Shown here: piece after piece, positions 45,421-57,849 of the stretch
Numbering within the stretch: position 1 is the stretch's first letter
How the letters are laid out: each line of letters opens with the position of its first letter
Assembly (NCBI RefSeq): GCF_029873635.1
Contig: NC_080425.1
Coordinates: 39,497,390 to 39,561,389 of the forward strand
Direction: 5' to 3'
Origin: Malania oleifera
Lineage: Eukaryota > Streptophyta > Magnoliopsida > Santalales > Ximeniaceae
Length of the DNA: 64,000 nt
The notes under the pieces: model-generated
The model's input: only the letters and a program-made list of their open reading frames with translations
What the model was told of the DNA's origin: nothing
Databases searched by the model: none
Made by a program: the position numbers and the translations under genes

Positions 45421-46799
45421 ATAAGACGACAAACTATCCCGCCCTATCACACTTTTTGTTACACCTAGATAGTAAAAGTGTGATATATCGTGTTAGCCTT
45501 GGTGTATTCCCAATAGGGGATGAATTGGGTATTTAAAAATTAATCCCCTAAGTTCAACTAATCTAGCAAGCAGTATTTCACCAACTTAGGGTCTTTCTAT
45601 GCAATTATAAACCCAATCATTCACAATAGTAAAATATAAACATTCATGTACTGGAATTTAAAATACAAAAATTAAAAGCATGCACAAGAAATGTTATCGG
45701 GGTTCGACCAACTGTGCCTACGTCCCCGCCTTGGCTACAGCAGCATAAAAATTCCACTAATGCTCACTTAACGGGTCAAGCGGCACCAGATACAACCTGG
45801 TCAATTCAAGGGACTGGCCTTAATCAACACGCCTTACCAAGATAGCGCGCCTAGCTTTCCTAACCGGGTCTAAGCCAGTCCAAGACTATTCAACAAAGCT
45901 AGTCTCCCTATTTAGGCCCATGCCTAGAATACAGCAAATGTGTATATATTTTTACGTACACAGAAATGCTTCTTACACTAAGCAGATTATGTACCAATAA
46001 GCACAGTATAATCAATCAATCAATGCACATCAATAATATAAGAACTATAAGCTCAATGCAGAAATACTACAACTCTCAAGACAATGTCACTAGTCAATCC
46101 AAGTGTGAGAGTGTGTTTGCAATCTATCTTTGAAACTATATATATATATCAATCACAAATAGGGTTTCAAAGATTTTCAGAGAATGTAATCAAAATATGT
46201 CTAAGACGATCTTCTTAAGATTCTAACACAAGAGATATTCCAAATCAAGCTTGTTTGAAAAATGCTTTACAAAGCACAAGAACCAGCCTTTGAACACTTG
46301 CAACAATAATGCAAGATTCACAAGCTCAAACGAGTTATCCCAAAATAATATTTATCAATGAAATAATCCGGGATCAACTCAAGCTAACTCTCTAAAAATA
46401 ATTTCAACAGTAATAAATGAGAGAGTATACTAGCTTTAAAATAATGTATGAAAACACACAAATATATTCACTCTTCAAGTTGCAACAATAATGCAAATGA
46501 AGAGGATATAATAAATGTTCTCTTTATCAAAGATGGTTTTGCAAAGAAGAATCAAAGAGAGTGTGTAAAAATTTTCTTGGAATATTGAGTATATAGCAAA
46601 AGGGGTATAAAATATTTAAGAGAAATTTTCCTAATCACTTTTGCTAATCTCTTTCTAATCCTTGCAAATGAGAGGGTATATATAGAGTTCCCCAAAATTT
46701 TAACCGTTCAAGATATGTAGGGTATTATTAGGATTGTTTTAAACCATTTTAACACAATTAACCCTATTTAAATATTTTAACTGCAGAAAAAATAATATG

Positions 46800-47215
46800 G
46801 CAACCCGAGAGCACCAGTCGACCGAAGGTGAGGTTCGGTTGACCGAGTGTACAAATTCAAACGATCGGGTGAGATTTGAACTAGAAGTTTGGTCAACCGG
46901 TCAACAGGGTTCCAAGGCAATTTTTTCTTTTCCACGTGGTTCAGTCGACCATGAGGTTTTGAATTAACTAGTTCGGTCGACTAGACCATTGGCCAGACAC
47001 ACGTGGGAACTCGATTGACCAGGTGGTTGGCTTAAGATTTGGGCTTGGTTGACCATATGGTCAAATGGTTGACCTAGAGGAAGTTCGGTCGACCGGGTAG
47101 AATAAACTGGGCGTGGCTTGGTCGACCAAGCAGTGGTCAAATAGTTGACCCAGTCACCGATTCAATTGACCAATAAATATGTACTTGTGAAGTACGGTCG
47201 ACCGAGCATGCATTT
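46800..47215. repeat. GGTCGACCG motif cluster
   Basis: About thirteen occurrences of GGTCGACCG or one-to-two-base variants (GGTTGACCG, AGTCGACCA, GGTCAACCGG). Matching clusters lie in the partner LTR (55905-56300) and, more diverged, at 18840-19170, 34930-35295 and 62730-63215. Confidence 0.88.
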
Positions 47216-47266
47216 TAAGTACATTTCGGTTCTATTTACTTATGTGAATACCCTTTCCATATAACC

Positions 47267-47267
<1 letters not shown>

Positions 47268-47327
<60 letters not shown>

Positions 47328-47356
47328 CGCGCGCGCGTGTGCGTGTGTGTGTGTAT
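47268..47356. repeat. Alternating purine-pyrimidine tract (AT)n(GT)n(GC)n(GT)n
   Basis: Nearly 90 bases of strictly alternating pattern with a central (GC)9, a classic Z-DNA-prone composition. The partner LTR has only a short ATATATGCATG there. Confidence 0.95.
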
Positions 47357-47728
47357 AAGTGTCTTAGGGTTATTCTAGGCCTTTTTTAAGACACTGAAAA
47401 AATCTAGGGTTGGTTGATTGAATCCCTAAGGTCATTTTATTTTCAAGTGATGTGTAGGGACCTAGAGTCATTCTAAGGCCTTTGAGTTTTGTAGTTCCTA
47501 CATGCATGATATGCATTAAATATTACAGACTTTTTTCTCCTAATTACTATTATAGACCCAAATTGAATAATAATGAAATACAATAAAAATGATATTCAGG
47601 GTCTTCATGCTTTACTTCCTATGCCATCAGTGTATCTGCTAATATAAACCTGCACATGAACTAAATAACCATTAAATACTTGAGTATTTTTCATTATCAA
47701 AACTGGAATATGACCTTTAGGGTCAACA

Positions 47729-49802
47729 ATCTCCCCCTTTTTGATGATGACAAATACTTGCCTACTTCTCCTCCTTTTGACAACAGCAAAAAGGGCCTAA
47801 ATAAATATTTAAGTATATAGGCAAATAATAATCTAAATACAAGATATGTTTGGGAAAAGGTTTTTAAAAAATTTGACAGCATGCCGTTTAAAAACAGAAC
47901 ATTTTTTTCCAAAAATACCTGTATACAAGTGTCTTGATTGAGTAATATATTGACTATATATCCACAACTACTTACTCAAATAGTCCAGTATTCTCAACAT
48001 ATAGAATAAAGGTATAACTTTCAGTCATTCAAGAGATAGAATAGCCATACAATGCAAAATGAATAACAAAGATAACCTCGACAGTTTAGCACACAAACAA
48101 TACAATTGGTCATTTAAATGATTTAAATAACATGAAAAATAGAATTAGACCATAAATATGCATAAACCATTCAATTGACACATATCATAAGACTCGTGAA
48201 AGATTTGAGTTAAAAGCACACGACATATGATACCAAAGAGAAAGTCTGAGCATAAACACAGTCTAACTAGTTCGCATGCATTTTTATGTGAAGTTATCGA
48301 ACTATTTATGCAATTTTATAACTTATATGTATATATATATATCCCCTTTATGATGTTTGCTTAAAAAACTGGGGGTTGCTTGCTGAAAAAAAAAGCTTTA
48401 AAGATCAAGCAAGCACCAATTTTCTGGTTTGTCAATTAAGCACATACAAGAATATAACTAGAAAACCACAACCATGATGATCCTAAAGATTTAATAATTA
48501 CATCCAAGATCATATGGAAAATCAAACAACCTATGGAAAAGCAATGAATATCAACTTAAGATTTTCATAAAGGTCATTTTGGTTAAGCACATGCTACAGT
48601 GAGTTCATAATAAATCTAAGCTAAAAGGTGTTGGTGAGCATAACATGATAGAAATTTTAATTTAAGATGCTCCCTTTATCGATTTGAATTATAGCTTAAA
48701 TTCTGCAAACTGCTTATACCGGATAGAGAATTATTTCATTATTCCAAGTAGTATAGGTCATCAATCCAAATCTTTAAAATCAACTATACTAAGTATCTTT
48801 CAATTGCATTTGTCACTTGATTAGTATAGTTGTTCCTATAGATCATAAATGCATCAGAGAATATATATTGAGGTGTGCAATAATGTTCATGACCCCAAAA
48901 CATTCCATATCAAATCATAAGCCTTTAAGCACTGATTATAATGTTTAGGGTATTCTCAAGAGCCTTGATATTCAGTAAACAAAAGTGATGCATATGGATC
49001 ATTTATGCGCTTCCTATAAGGATGGATCTAAGCCTTTCTAAACGGTTGATGATTATGCTAGGATGAAGTTTAATTATCTATTTGGTTTCACTCATCCTTT
49101 CAAAAATGTTTTAACACTAATTTTATCACAATCATCTTTAGCATAAGGTTTTATTTTGGAAAAATTCCTGTCAAAATTTTGGCAGCATGTCATTTGTAAA
49201 TCAGACATTTTCCCCTAAAACATGTACCTGATGGGTTCAATTAAGTAATTTATAATTAAGTTCAAGGCACATGAGAACCTATATCTACTACCAGCATGCA
49301 ATACACAACATACTGCATCAGCCATGTAGTTGGCGTTCCATACATGCATGCAAGTAAATAAGTTTTTGCAACAACCTTGTAGATGGTGTTCCATGCAATC
49401 CAGTATTATCAAACAATATATTCAATAACAGTTCACAATACTAGAGAATCACAAATCACTATCCATCAAGATATAATATGAATAATAAACAACCGTGGAT
49501 AGTTATGAGTTTAGTATAGTATTGTTATTCATTAAGGCATATGAACATAAATGTTATGAGATAAGGAGAACATTTTAATTTATAATAAAAGCTCCCTCTG
49601 AGTTATGCACTCAACTCATTTTATGCTTTTTTCAATTTTTCAACTTGTTTAGCCAAGTACCCTAAGATTTTCAATGGTTTAATCTTGGCATGAATGCTTT
49701 AGGCTTATTTTACCAAAAAGTCACAATGTGTATTCGTTTAAGTGTGATAAGCCTATGTCTACCTCTTTTCTTATAATATTTCAATACGTGAGAGAGGCTC
49801 AA
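47729..49802 (-). mobile_element. 3' noncoding region of the complete Sirevirus-like element
   Basis: Starts with the purine tract AAAAAGGGGGAGAT (minus strand), then a second module near 47768. GACAGCATGCCGTTTAAAAA at 47875 and GGCAGCATGTCATTTGTAAA at about 49180 are two copies of one conserved block. No envelope-like frame or other coding region. Confidence 0.6.
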
Positions 49803-49983
49803 TATAATAACCCAAGGAAAAAAATAAAAATAAAATTAATAATAATAAATAAATAAAATTTAAAATTTAAAATAAAATAAAATAATTAATTAGAATTAAT
49901 TAAATTATTATTAATTAAATGATATAATATAATATAATATATTATAATATAAGATTATATATATATATATATATATATTTATA

Positions 49984-50016
<33 letters not shown>

Positions 50017-51067
50017 TTATAGATTACTTCCTGAAGCAGAAAGCTTCAAGAAGATTAAAACGAAATTTCAAGGGCAATCCCCCCCCCCCCCAGCGTTCTC
50101 TCCTGCTCTCGTCTCCCACCTTGTCTCCTCTCCCTTTTTTTATTTTTTTCTTTTTTTTTTTTCAATTTCTCCTCCAATACTCGCCTGATTGTGAAACCAA
50201 AAATACCGTTAGATTCCTAACTCCACCACCGACATTTCTATTGGAGCGGATTTGTCGTGAGAGCGGCGTAGGCATCATTCCTGGGGAAAGGTATATTTCT
50301 TCTAAATTCTTAATTTCTCTTTAAATTTGTTGTTAAATCGACGATCAGACACCACTATGGGGTTATAGTCATGATCGTCGTCATTTTGGCGTGAGTAAAT
50401 TTTCAATTGGGATTTTCTAGACACCAATCCAAAGCGAGAGTGAGATTTGGGGAATTAGGAGAATTGGTTATATTTGAGGGTATAACCATTTATTTGGAAT
50501 TTATGGCCCCAGGAAGTATTAAAATAATATTTTATTTAGGTTTAATTTAATGGAATTAAGATTTTTGATTCAGGACTCGGGTGAGTGCCGCAAGTATTTT
50601 TCAGGATCCCTTTTGACGTAGTTCAAGAAATCAAGTAAGGAGAAAAATATATATTAAACCAGAATTTTTATGAATTTAATGGAAAACAAATTGTGTTATA
50701 TATACGTGTATATGTTTCGGTATGGGTTTAAAATGCCAACCATTTAAATTATGTTTTTCCAAGTTTAGGGTTGTTTATTAGATACGTATATGCAAAAATG
50801 AACTAACGAAAGTGGAAAATATTTTCAGGATAATTATGTAAGAAATGAAAGATATTTTCAGTACATAAAAGTTAAATGTTTGTTGGCTTATTTTATCGAC
50901 AAAGTATGAATTTTATTGCTAAATTGTGTGACATGAGTAAATGTAAGTTCTGTGCAAATATATGTTAAATGTATAAGATGCAAGCTAAGTAAGTAAAGCA
51001 TTAAGAATGAAATATGATATGAACCATGCTACTTGTGTATGTCAATGCAACCATATAAATATATGAC

Positions 51068-51205
51068 AGCTGAAAAATGCTGAGTAAAATAGTTGAAAAA
51101 TATAGGGTAAAACAGCTAAAAGATACTGGGTAAAACAGCTGAAAGATATTGGGTAAAACAGCTGAAACATCCTAGGTAAAATAGCTGAAAGATGCTGGGT
51201 ATGTA
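51068..51205 (+). repeat. 23-bp tandem repeat, 6 units
   Basis: Units of the form AGCTGAAAGATRYTGGGTAA, period exactly 23, within the gypsy solo LTR. Confidence 0.92.
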
Positions 51206-52101
51206 ATGAAATGAAATGAAAATGGAAATGAATGGAATGAAAATGAAGTGTGAAATGTGAACAATGTAAAATGGGAAAGAGTCACTTAAAGTGAAATGAA
51301 ATGAAATGTTAAAATTATGAACATGAATGTGGGTGAATGGTTGAATAATAACAGAAAGAATAATGTATTATGATATTAGAAGTATCTATACTTGTAGAAT
51401 ATGTTACGATTGGGCGAGACATACTTTTGGCCTGAGGGCTTGCTGAGAAAGGCAAATGCACTAGTAACTTCAGATGTGATAGTAGCTGCATAATGTACTA
51501 GGGCAGAGGGAACCTACTTGTATTGGTGGGTAGATTTCCCTATCCTTGGGGCCTTCACTGGTAAATCATTGTTTGAACTGTTTGAGTACGAGATCAATCT
51601 AATACTTGAGGGCTTACTGAGTAAGGTGAGTGCCTTGGTATGCTTCAGTTGTGACCTTCGGGTTGTCTAATTATCATAGCAGAGGGATGCTACTTGTATG
51701 GGTAGGTAATCACCCCTATCCTTGGGTAATCTGGTGAGTTAAATCTTTTACATGTGTTTGGTTAGGCTCAGAGAATGATTTTAGTGTTTATGATAACGTT
51801 TTGCAAATGTTATTAAAATAATATTTATAAATCTCATGTTAGCCACACACTGTTTTAATATATTGTTTCTTCCCTTATTGAGATGTGTCTCACCCAAATA
51901 TGAATTTATCTTTTCAGGATTTCCTCGAGATTGAGCTTAGAGAGCTCGAGGTTTTATAGCATTTTTGGGAAATAGAAAGAGAAAATGGTATATTTTTATG
52001 TTAATTTTGAAATGTATAAATTTATGTTTTATGTTCTATGTTTTAAGTTTTCTGAGATATGGATGGTTGAGAATATTGGTATTTAGGGATTGTGTTTTGG
52101 A

Positions 52102-52102
<1 letters not shown>

Positions 52103-52187
<85 letters not shown>
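52103..52187. repeat. Palindromic (AC)n(AT)n(GT)n microsatellite
   Basis: About 31 bases of AC repeat, 23 of AT and 31 of GT. The two outer arms are perfect reverse complements, so the whole tract can fold on itself. Confidence 0.95.
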
Positions 52188-52188
<1 letters not shown>

Positions 52189-52369
52189 TTACAGGTGGTG
52201 AATATTAATTTAAATTATGGATAGGAATAGTAAACTCTGGTATTATATTTGTGGAGATTATATTTTATGTTTTTTGTTGCATACCTGATATTAGTATGTG
52301 GATTATCAGGTAAATGGATGGATTAGTAGCACTCTGGGCCCACGTAGGGGGTCGGGGCATTACACTCGA

Positions 52370-53478
52370 GCTAGAATGGCTTTCGACTTAAAATTGCACA
52401 TGCATAGGTCTACTTGAATTTTATACATTCGTCTAGATTGAGACCTAGGCAATCATATTAGTCATTCAACTCATCTCTAAGTACATAAAGCTTTAAAGGA
52501 TGTGACTTAATGATTTGAGAACTTGTGTAGGGAAGATAAATAAATACTCTGTGTAAATTTAAATCTTTAATGGGTACAGAAGAGTATTTAGGATAGACAT
52601 GATATTTTTCAAAATATTTCTGTGATGGTAATCATGTCCACGATTGGGCAAAGAGCATATAGGATATGTGAATGTTGTGAACAATGCTCTTTGGTGATTG
52701 GAAAGTATCTTTTAGATATTATCACAATTTGGAACAAGGATGCAAACCAAGGAAAGGATGAATCTATACCTGATATGATCATGGTTTGGTAAAGATTTCC
52801 TATGGAGGGATTAAATTAAAATTAAAGGATTTACAATTTAAACTCAAAGGGACCAATCCCCTAGTGGATGCCTCTAATTTGGTTATAGCTATGAGAAGCA
52901 CTCAATATACATTGGTCATTTATGATCAGTAGTGCTTTAAGCCTAGAATAATGACTTGATTTTGATTTAGGCATTTCATATTCAAAGATAAGTTTAGGAC
53001 AAGATGTATATTCATTTCCTAAAACTCAAACTTGTGCGATGGATAGAGTATGCTTAACTTTAGATATCCATATTTAAGCGAGAGTTAAGCAATTTGAATT
53101 GTTTATCAAGCACAAGTGCTTTGTCCATTTTGAAAGTGGATTTGAATCTTAGAGAATGCAAATACTAAGTTTTGGAATTTTAAGCATAGACCACTTCCTA
53201 ACCTTTTAATCATCACTACCCCCTAAATCTAGTCCTAGGGTCTAAGGAGAAAAATAACTAATTTGATAATTTTAATTTAAATCCATTTTTCCTTAAGTCC
53301 TACGGGGTTTGCTTTACTGATTATCCATTTCATTTCCTTTTCTAAGCCTTTGGCACTTCTAAGTAAGCAATTAAACCATACGTGTCACATAGTTTTACAA
53401 AATAAGCGGGTATTGAATATATATAAAATATTGTGTTTATTTATTCTATTTTTCTTCAATGAGGCTATACTATTGGTT
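52370..53478 (-). mobile_element. Internal region of the complete Sirevirus-like element, no coding signal
   Basis: Lies between the nested gypsy LTR and gag, where pol would be expected. No polymerase, integrase or envelope-like motif in any frame. Confidence 0.5.
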
Positions 53479-54510
53479 TTATGCAAACAACTTGAACCCT
53501 TTTTGAAAAGAATTTTTTTTTTTTTTTTTAAGTCTGAAGGGGTTGTTTAGGTTATCTTTCTCACTTGAGGATTTGAAAAACATTTTAGAATAATTTTTAA
53601 TTTTTCTTTCTAAGCAAATGATTTTCAAAATCTTCTCAATTTTTCTCTTTTCTAGAGTGGCTTGATATTCTTTCAAATCATTTAAGTGCTTTGCCACCTT
53701 TTCATTTTCATTTTTCAAAATTTATTTCTTCTTTGATATCTCAACTAGAATTCTATACATTTTAAATAAAGTCTTTCCTAGTTTTCCACAAGAAGGCATC
53801 TCATCAATTGATTCACCATAGGATTTATCAAACTGAAAAACACATGAATCATTGCATGCATTTATACCATCATCATCACAAGAAACATTTGAAGATTCAT
53901 CACAAAATATATTATACAAATCAATAGGTGGATCATATTAGCAGAGTTATCATTATGTTCAATAGATGATTCAGCATGTGACACAACATAACATTCAGCA
54001 CAGGAATCATTAATCGATTTATCGTTAGATTCAGTACATGTTGTATAGCAGTGTTCGCAACAGGGGTCATCAAAAGAGATAGAGTGAGAATCATATATCT
54101 CATTGACTGTAATGCTACATGCTCATGATTTACCTCCTCCTGATCATTTGAACTTGGAGCATTCGGAGAAGTGATCTCTTTCTCCTGGGTCTCTCCATAT
54201 TTTCTTTCAAGTTCATCCCAGATATCCTTTGCACTTGTACTTACACATGCCAAAATCTCAAGAAAAATATTAGACTCTAAAGCACAGTATAATATATCCA
54301 TGACACTATAATTAATCATGTTAAAATCATTTTCATTTATATGTGCACATCTTCCTTTAGCAGTCACAAGCTAGACCCTCCAGTCCATAGATTTAAAAAA
54401 TATAATCATTCTAATTTTCCCGGTGGTGTAATCGACACCACAAAATAATGGAGGACTAGTAGGTGACTGTCACTTTCCAAATGGGGATACACCAATATGA
54501 GCCATCTCAA
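53479..54510 (-). pseudogene. Sirevirus-like gag of the complete element
   Basis: Frame 53933-54367 has MTAKGRCAHINENDFNMINY, VMDILYCAL, then STSAKDIWDELERKYGETQE, the copia gag core. Frames at 53722-53919 and 53479-53718 continue with an acidic Ser/Cys-rich segment (YGESIDEMPSCGKLG) and a Lys-rich coil (EKVAKHLNDLKEYQATLEKR). It is a relative of the gag at 32358-33299, where WEELDRRYGG and AKQLDELKDY are at the matching places. Frameshifts near 53720 and 53925 and stops upstream of 54367 inactivate it. Confidence 0.75.
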
Positions 54511-54539
54511 TCTTTTAGTAAAAACATTTAAGTCAATGC

Positions 54540-54559
54540 CACGAGGCTCTAATACCAAT
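54540..54559 (-). other. Primer-binding site (Met type)
   Basis: The minus strand reads TTGGTATTAGAGCCTCG right after the LTR end GGCTAACA, one substitution from TGGTATCAGAGC. Confidence 0.8.
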
Positions 54560-56837
54560 TGTTAGCCTTGGTGTATTCTCAAGAGGGGGGAGGGGGTGAA
54601 TTGGGTATTTAAAAATTAATCCTCTAGGTTCAACTAATCTAGCAAGCAGTATTTCACCAACCTAGGGTCTTTCTATGCAACTATAAACCCAATCATTCAC
54701 AATAGTAAAATATAAACATTCATGTGCAGGAATTTAAAATGCAGAAATTAAAAGCACGCACAAGAAATGTTATCGGGGGTTGGCCAACTGTGCCTACGTC
54801 CCCGCCTTGGCTACACCAATACAAGGATTCCACTAATGCTCACTTAACAGGTGGAGTGGCACCGGATACAACCAGGTCAATTCAAGGAGCTGACCTCAAC
54901 CAACATGCCTTACTAGGATGGCGCACCTAACTTTCCTAACCAAGTCTAAGCTAGTCTAAGACTATTTAACAGGGCTAGTCTCCCTCTTCAGGCCCGTTCC
55001 TAGAAAATATACAAATGTGTATAAATTTTTGCGTACACAGAAATACTTCTTACACTAAGAAGATTATGTACCACTAAGCACAGTATAATCAATCAATCAA
55101 TGCATATCAATATTATAAGAACTATAAGCTCAGTGTAGATAATACTACAACTCTCAGGATAATGTCACTAGTCAATCCAAGTGTGAGAGTGTGTTTGCAA
55201 TCTATCTTTAAAACTATATATAGATATATACATATATATCAACCACAAATAGGGTTTCAAAGATTTTTCAGAGAATGTAATCAAAATATCTCTAAGATGA
55301 TTTTCTTAAGATTCTAACACAAGAGATATTTCGAAATCAAGCTTGTTTGAAAAATACTTTATAAAGCACAAGAACCAGCCTTTGAATACTTGCAACAATA
55401 ATACAAGATTCACAAGCTCAAACGAGTTATCCCAAAATAATATTTATCAATCAAATAACCTGGGATCAACTCAAACTAACTCTCTAAAAATAATTTCAAT
55501 AGTAATAAATGAGAGAGTATACTAGCTGTAAAATAATGTCTGAAAACACACAAATATATTCACTCTTCAAGTTGCAACAATAATGCAAATGAAGATGATA
55601 CAATAAGCGTTCTCTTTATCAAATATGGTTTTGCAAAGAAGAATCAAAGAGAGTGCGTAAAAATTTGCTTGGAATGTTGAGTATATAGCAAAAGGGGTAT
55701 AAAATATTTGAGAGAAATTTTCCTAATCACCTTTACTAATCTCTTTCTAATCCTTGCAAATGAGAGGGTATATATAGAGTTCCCCAAATTTTAACCGTTC
55801 AGGATATGTAGGGTATTATTAGGATTGTTTTAAACCATTTTAACACAATTAACTCTATTTAAATATTTTAACTGCGGAAAAAATAATATGGCAACCTGAG
55901 AGCACCAGTCGACTAAAGGTGAGGTTCGGTTGACCGAGTGTACAAGTTTGGTCGACCGAGTGAGATTTGAACTAGAAGTTCGGTCGACCGGTCAATAGGG
56001 TTCCAAGGTGATTTTTTTCTTTTTCTCATGGTTCGGTCAACTGTGAGGTTTTGAACTAACTAGTTTGGTTAACTAGACCATTGGTCAGACACATGTGGGA
56101 ACTTGATTGACTAGGTGGTTGGCTTATGATTTGGGCTCGGTCGACCGTATGGTCAAATGGTTGACCTGGAGGGAGTTCGGTCGACCGGGTAGAATGAACT
56201 GGGCATGGCTTTGTCAACAGGGCAGTGGTCAAACAGTTGACTCGATCACCGGTTCGGTTGATCGACAAATATGTACTTGTGAAGTACGGTTGACCAAACA
56301 TACATTTTAAGTGCATTTCGGTTCTATTTACTTATGTGATTACCCTTTCTATATAACCATATATATGCATGTATGAGTGTCTTAAGGTCATCCTAAGCCT
56401 TTTTTTAGGATACCGAAAAAATTTGGCATCGGTCTATATATATATATATAAATGTATGCATGTATGAGTGTCCTAAGGTCATTCTAAGCCTTTTTTTAGG
56501 ACACCGAAAAAATCTGGCATCGGTTGACCGAATTCCTAAGGTCATTTGATTTTCAAGTGATGTGTAGGGACCTATAATCGTTCTAAGGCCTTTGAGTTTT
56601 GTAGTTCCTACATGCAAGATATGTATTAAATATTACATACATTTTTCTCCTAATTATTATTACAACCCGAATTGAATAATAATGAAATACAATAAAAAAG
56701 ATCTTCAGGGTCTTCATGCTTTAATTCATGTGCCATCAGTGTATCTGCTAATATAAACTTGCACATGAATTAGATAGTCATTAAATGTTTGAGTATTTGT
56801 CATTATCAAAGCCGGGATATGACCTTTAGGGTCAACA
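54560..56837 (-). repeat. 5' LTR of the complete Sirevirus-like element
   Basis: Same edges and internal order as 45491-47728, 2278 bp. It differs by a 91-bp tandem duplication (56366-56547) and by lacking the long (GT)(GC) tract. Confidence 0.88.
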
Positions 56838-57840
56838 CATCGCTCGTAGGGGACGCCTTTGCAAATAATTGATAAGGATTCATATCATAATGACTTGACA
56901 AATTTTAGATTAGTTATCAGCTACCTAATTCTGTCCTCCTCCTTTACTCAGACTTAAAACTAGTTTTTATGTGAAAAAATTAAGATAAATAATTAAAGAA
57001 TGCAAATCAAAATTTAATTTGTTTTTTCCCAGGAGTGGTATCAATTTCATGATTTATTGGGTGTGCTAATAATTAGTAAATTATTCAAAAAACTTTCCTC
57101 CATCATCCTCTCTTAGTTGGTTGTGGATGAAACAGTGGTAATTAATAACTCAAATAATTCAAGACAGTAAGAAAAATGAAATAGTACTTTAAGATTATTA
57201 AATAACACGGTGCCATACATGCACGCACACGCACACACACACACAATTTATCTCTATGATTTATATATCATAAATAAAAGAAATTTTAAGATTAATACAT
57301 TTTGTCTTAAATTTTAAAGGGTATTAAATAATATATGAATATCATTAGTAATAAATTGCAAGTATTTTCATTAATTGAATTAAGGCAAAGTGTCATGATA
57401 GGCAAAAATAATAGGAAACTCAAGGATAAGGTTGTAACTGTATTACTCAATAAATACAAATAAAAGCCTCCACACCTTTTTTTTTTCCGCGAAAATCAAT
57501 CCAAAGTTAACACGTGGTTGTTTGAAGTCGAAAAAGTTTTTAATTATTTTTAAAAGAAAAAATCTTATAAACATGTGTCTCAAAAAAAATATACTTGTTA
57601 ATCCTAAGTTAAAAATATTTACTTTTATTTATGCTTTATTAATTTTTTTTAAAAGCGCCTTTAAAATAAAAAAAAATCATTATGTATTTCTAATACCATG
57701 AAAAGGATTTTTACTTTGTTTAATGTCTTTTTTCAAAAATGACAACTAATAATTATTTCAATTACATAGATAGATTTGGAGCATACACATAGTTCAAAAT
57801 TAAATCAATCAAATTTTCGCTAAATAAAAGTTTAAATTAA
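56838..57840. other. Intergenic AT-rich sequence
   Basis: No coding frame or recognised transposon. It contains a CA run (57225-57244) and a CACGTG G-box at 57511-57516, about 0.94 kb upstream of the SAUR start codon. Confidence 0.5.
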
Positions 57841-57849
57841 AAAAAATAA

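Larger units (their letters stand above)
45491..47728 (-). repeat. 3' LTR of the complete Sirevirus-like element
   Basis: Plus-strand edges TGTTAGCCTTGGTGTATTCC and AGGGTCAACA, 2238 bp. It contains a GTCGACC motif cluster (46800-47215) and a mixed (AT)(GT)(GC)(GT) tract (47268-47356). It has a single copy of the segment that is duplicated in the 5' LTR. Confidence 0.88.
49803..52364 (+). mobile_element. Gypsy solo LTR nested in the Sirevirus-like element
   Basis: Starts TATAATAACCCAAGG (TG mutated to TA) and ends GGGGCATTACA, 2562 bp. Flanks are CTCAA (49798-49802) and CTCGA (52365-52369), a 4-of-5 target duplication. It shares GCCACACACTG, then GTGTCTCACC, then TTTCAGGA with the Tekay-like LTRs at 340 and 13898, but differs at its edges. 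It carries a 23-bp array and a long palindromic microsatellite. Confidence 0.85.
45491..56837 (-). mobile_element. Complete but pol-less Sirevirus-like retrotransposon
   Basis: The 5' LTR is at 54560-56837 and the 3' LTR at 45491-47728. A primer-binding site adjoins the 5' LTR (54540-54559) and a polypurine tract adjoins the 3' LTR (47729-47742). Flanks are TATCG (45486-45490) and CATCG (56838-56842), a 4-of-5 target duplication. The LTRs look about 93-95 percent identical over their first 240 bases by eye, so the insertion is not very old. The internal region has a damaged gag but no protease, integrase, reverse transcriptase or RNase H. A gypsy solo LTR (49803-52364) was inserted later. Removing it leaves about 4.3 kb of internal sequence. 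Confidence 0.85.
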
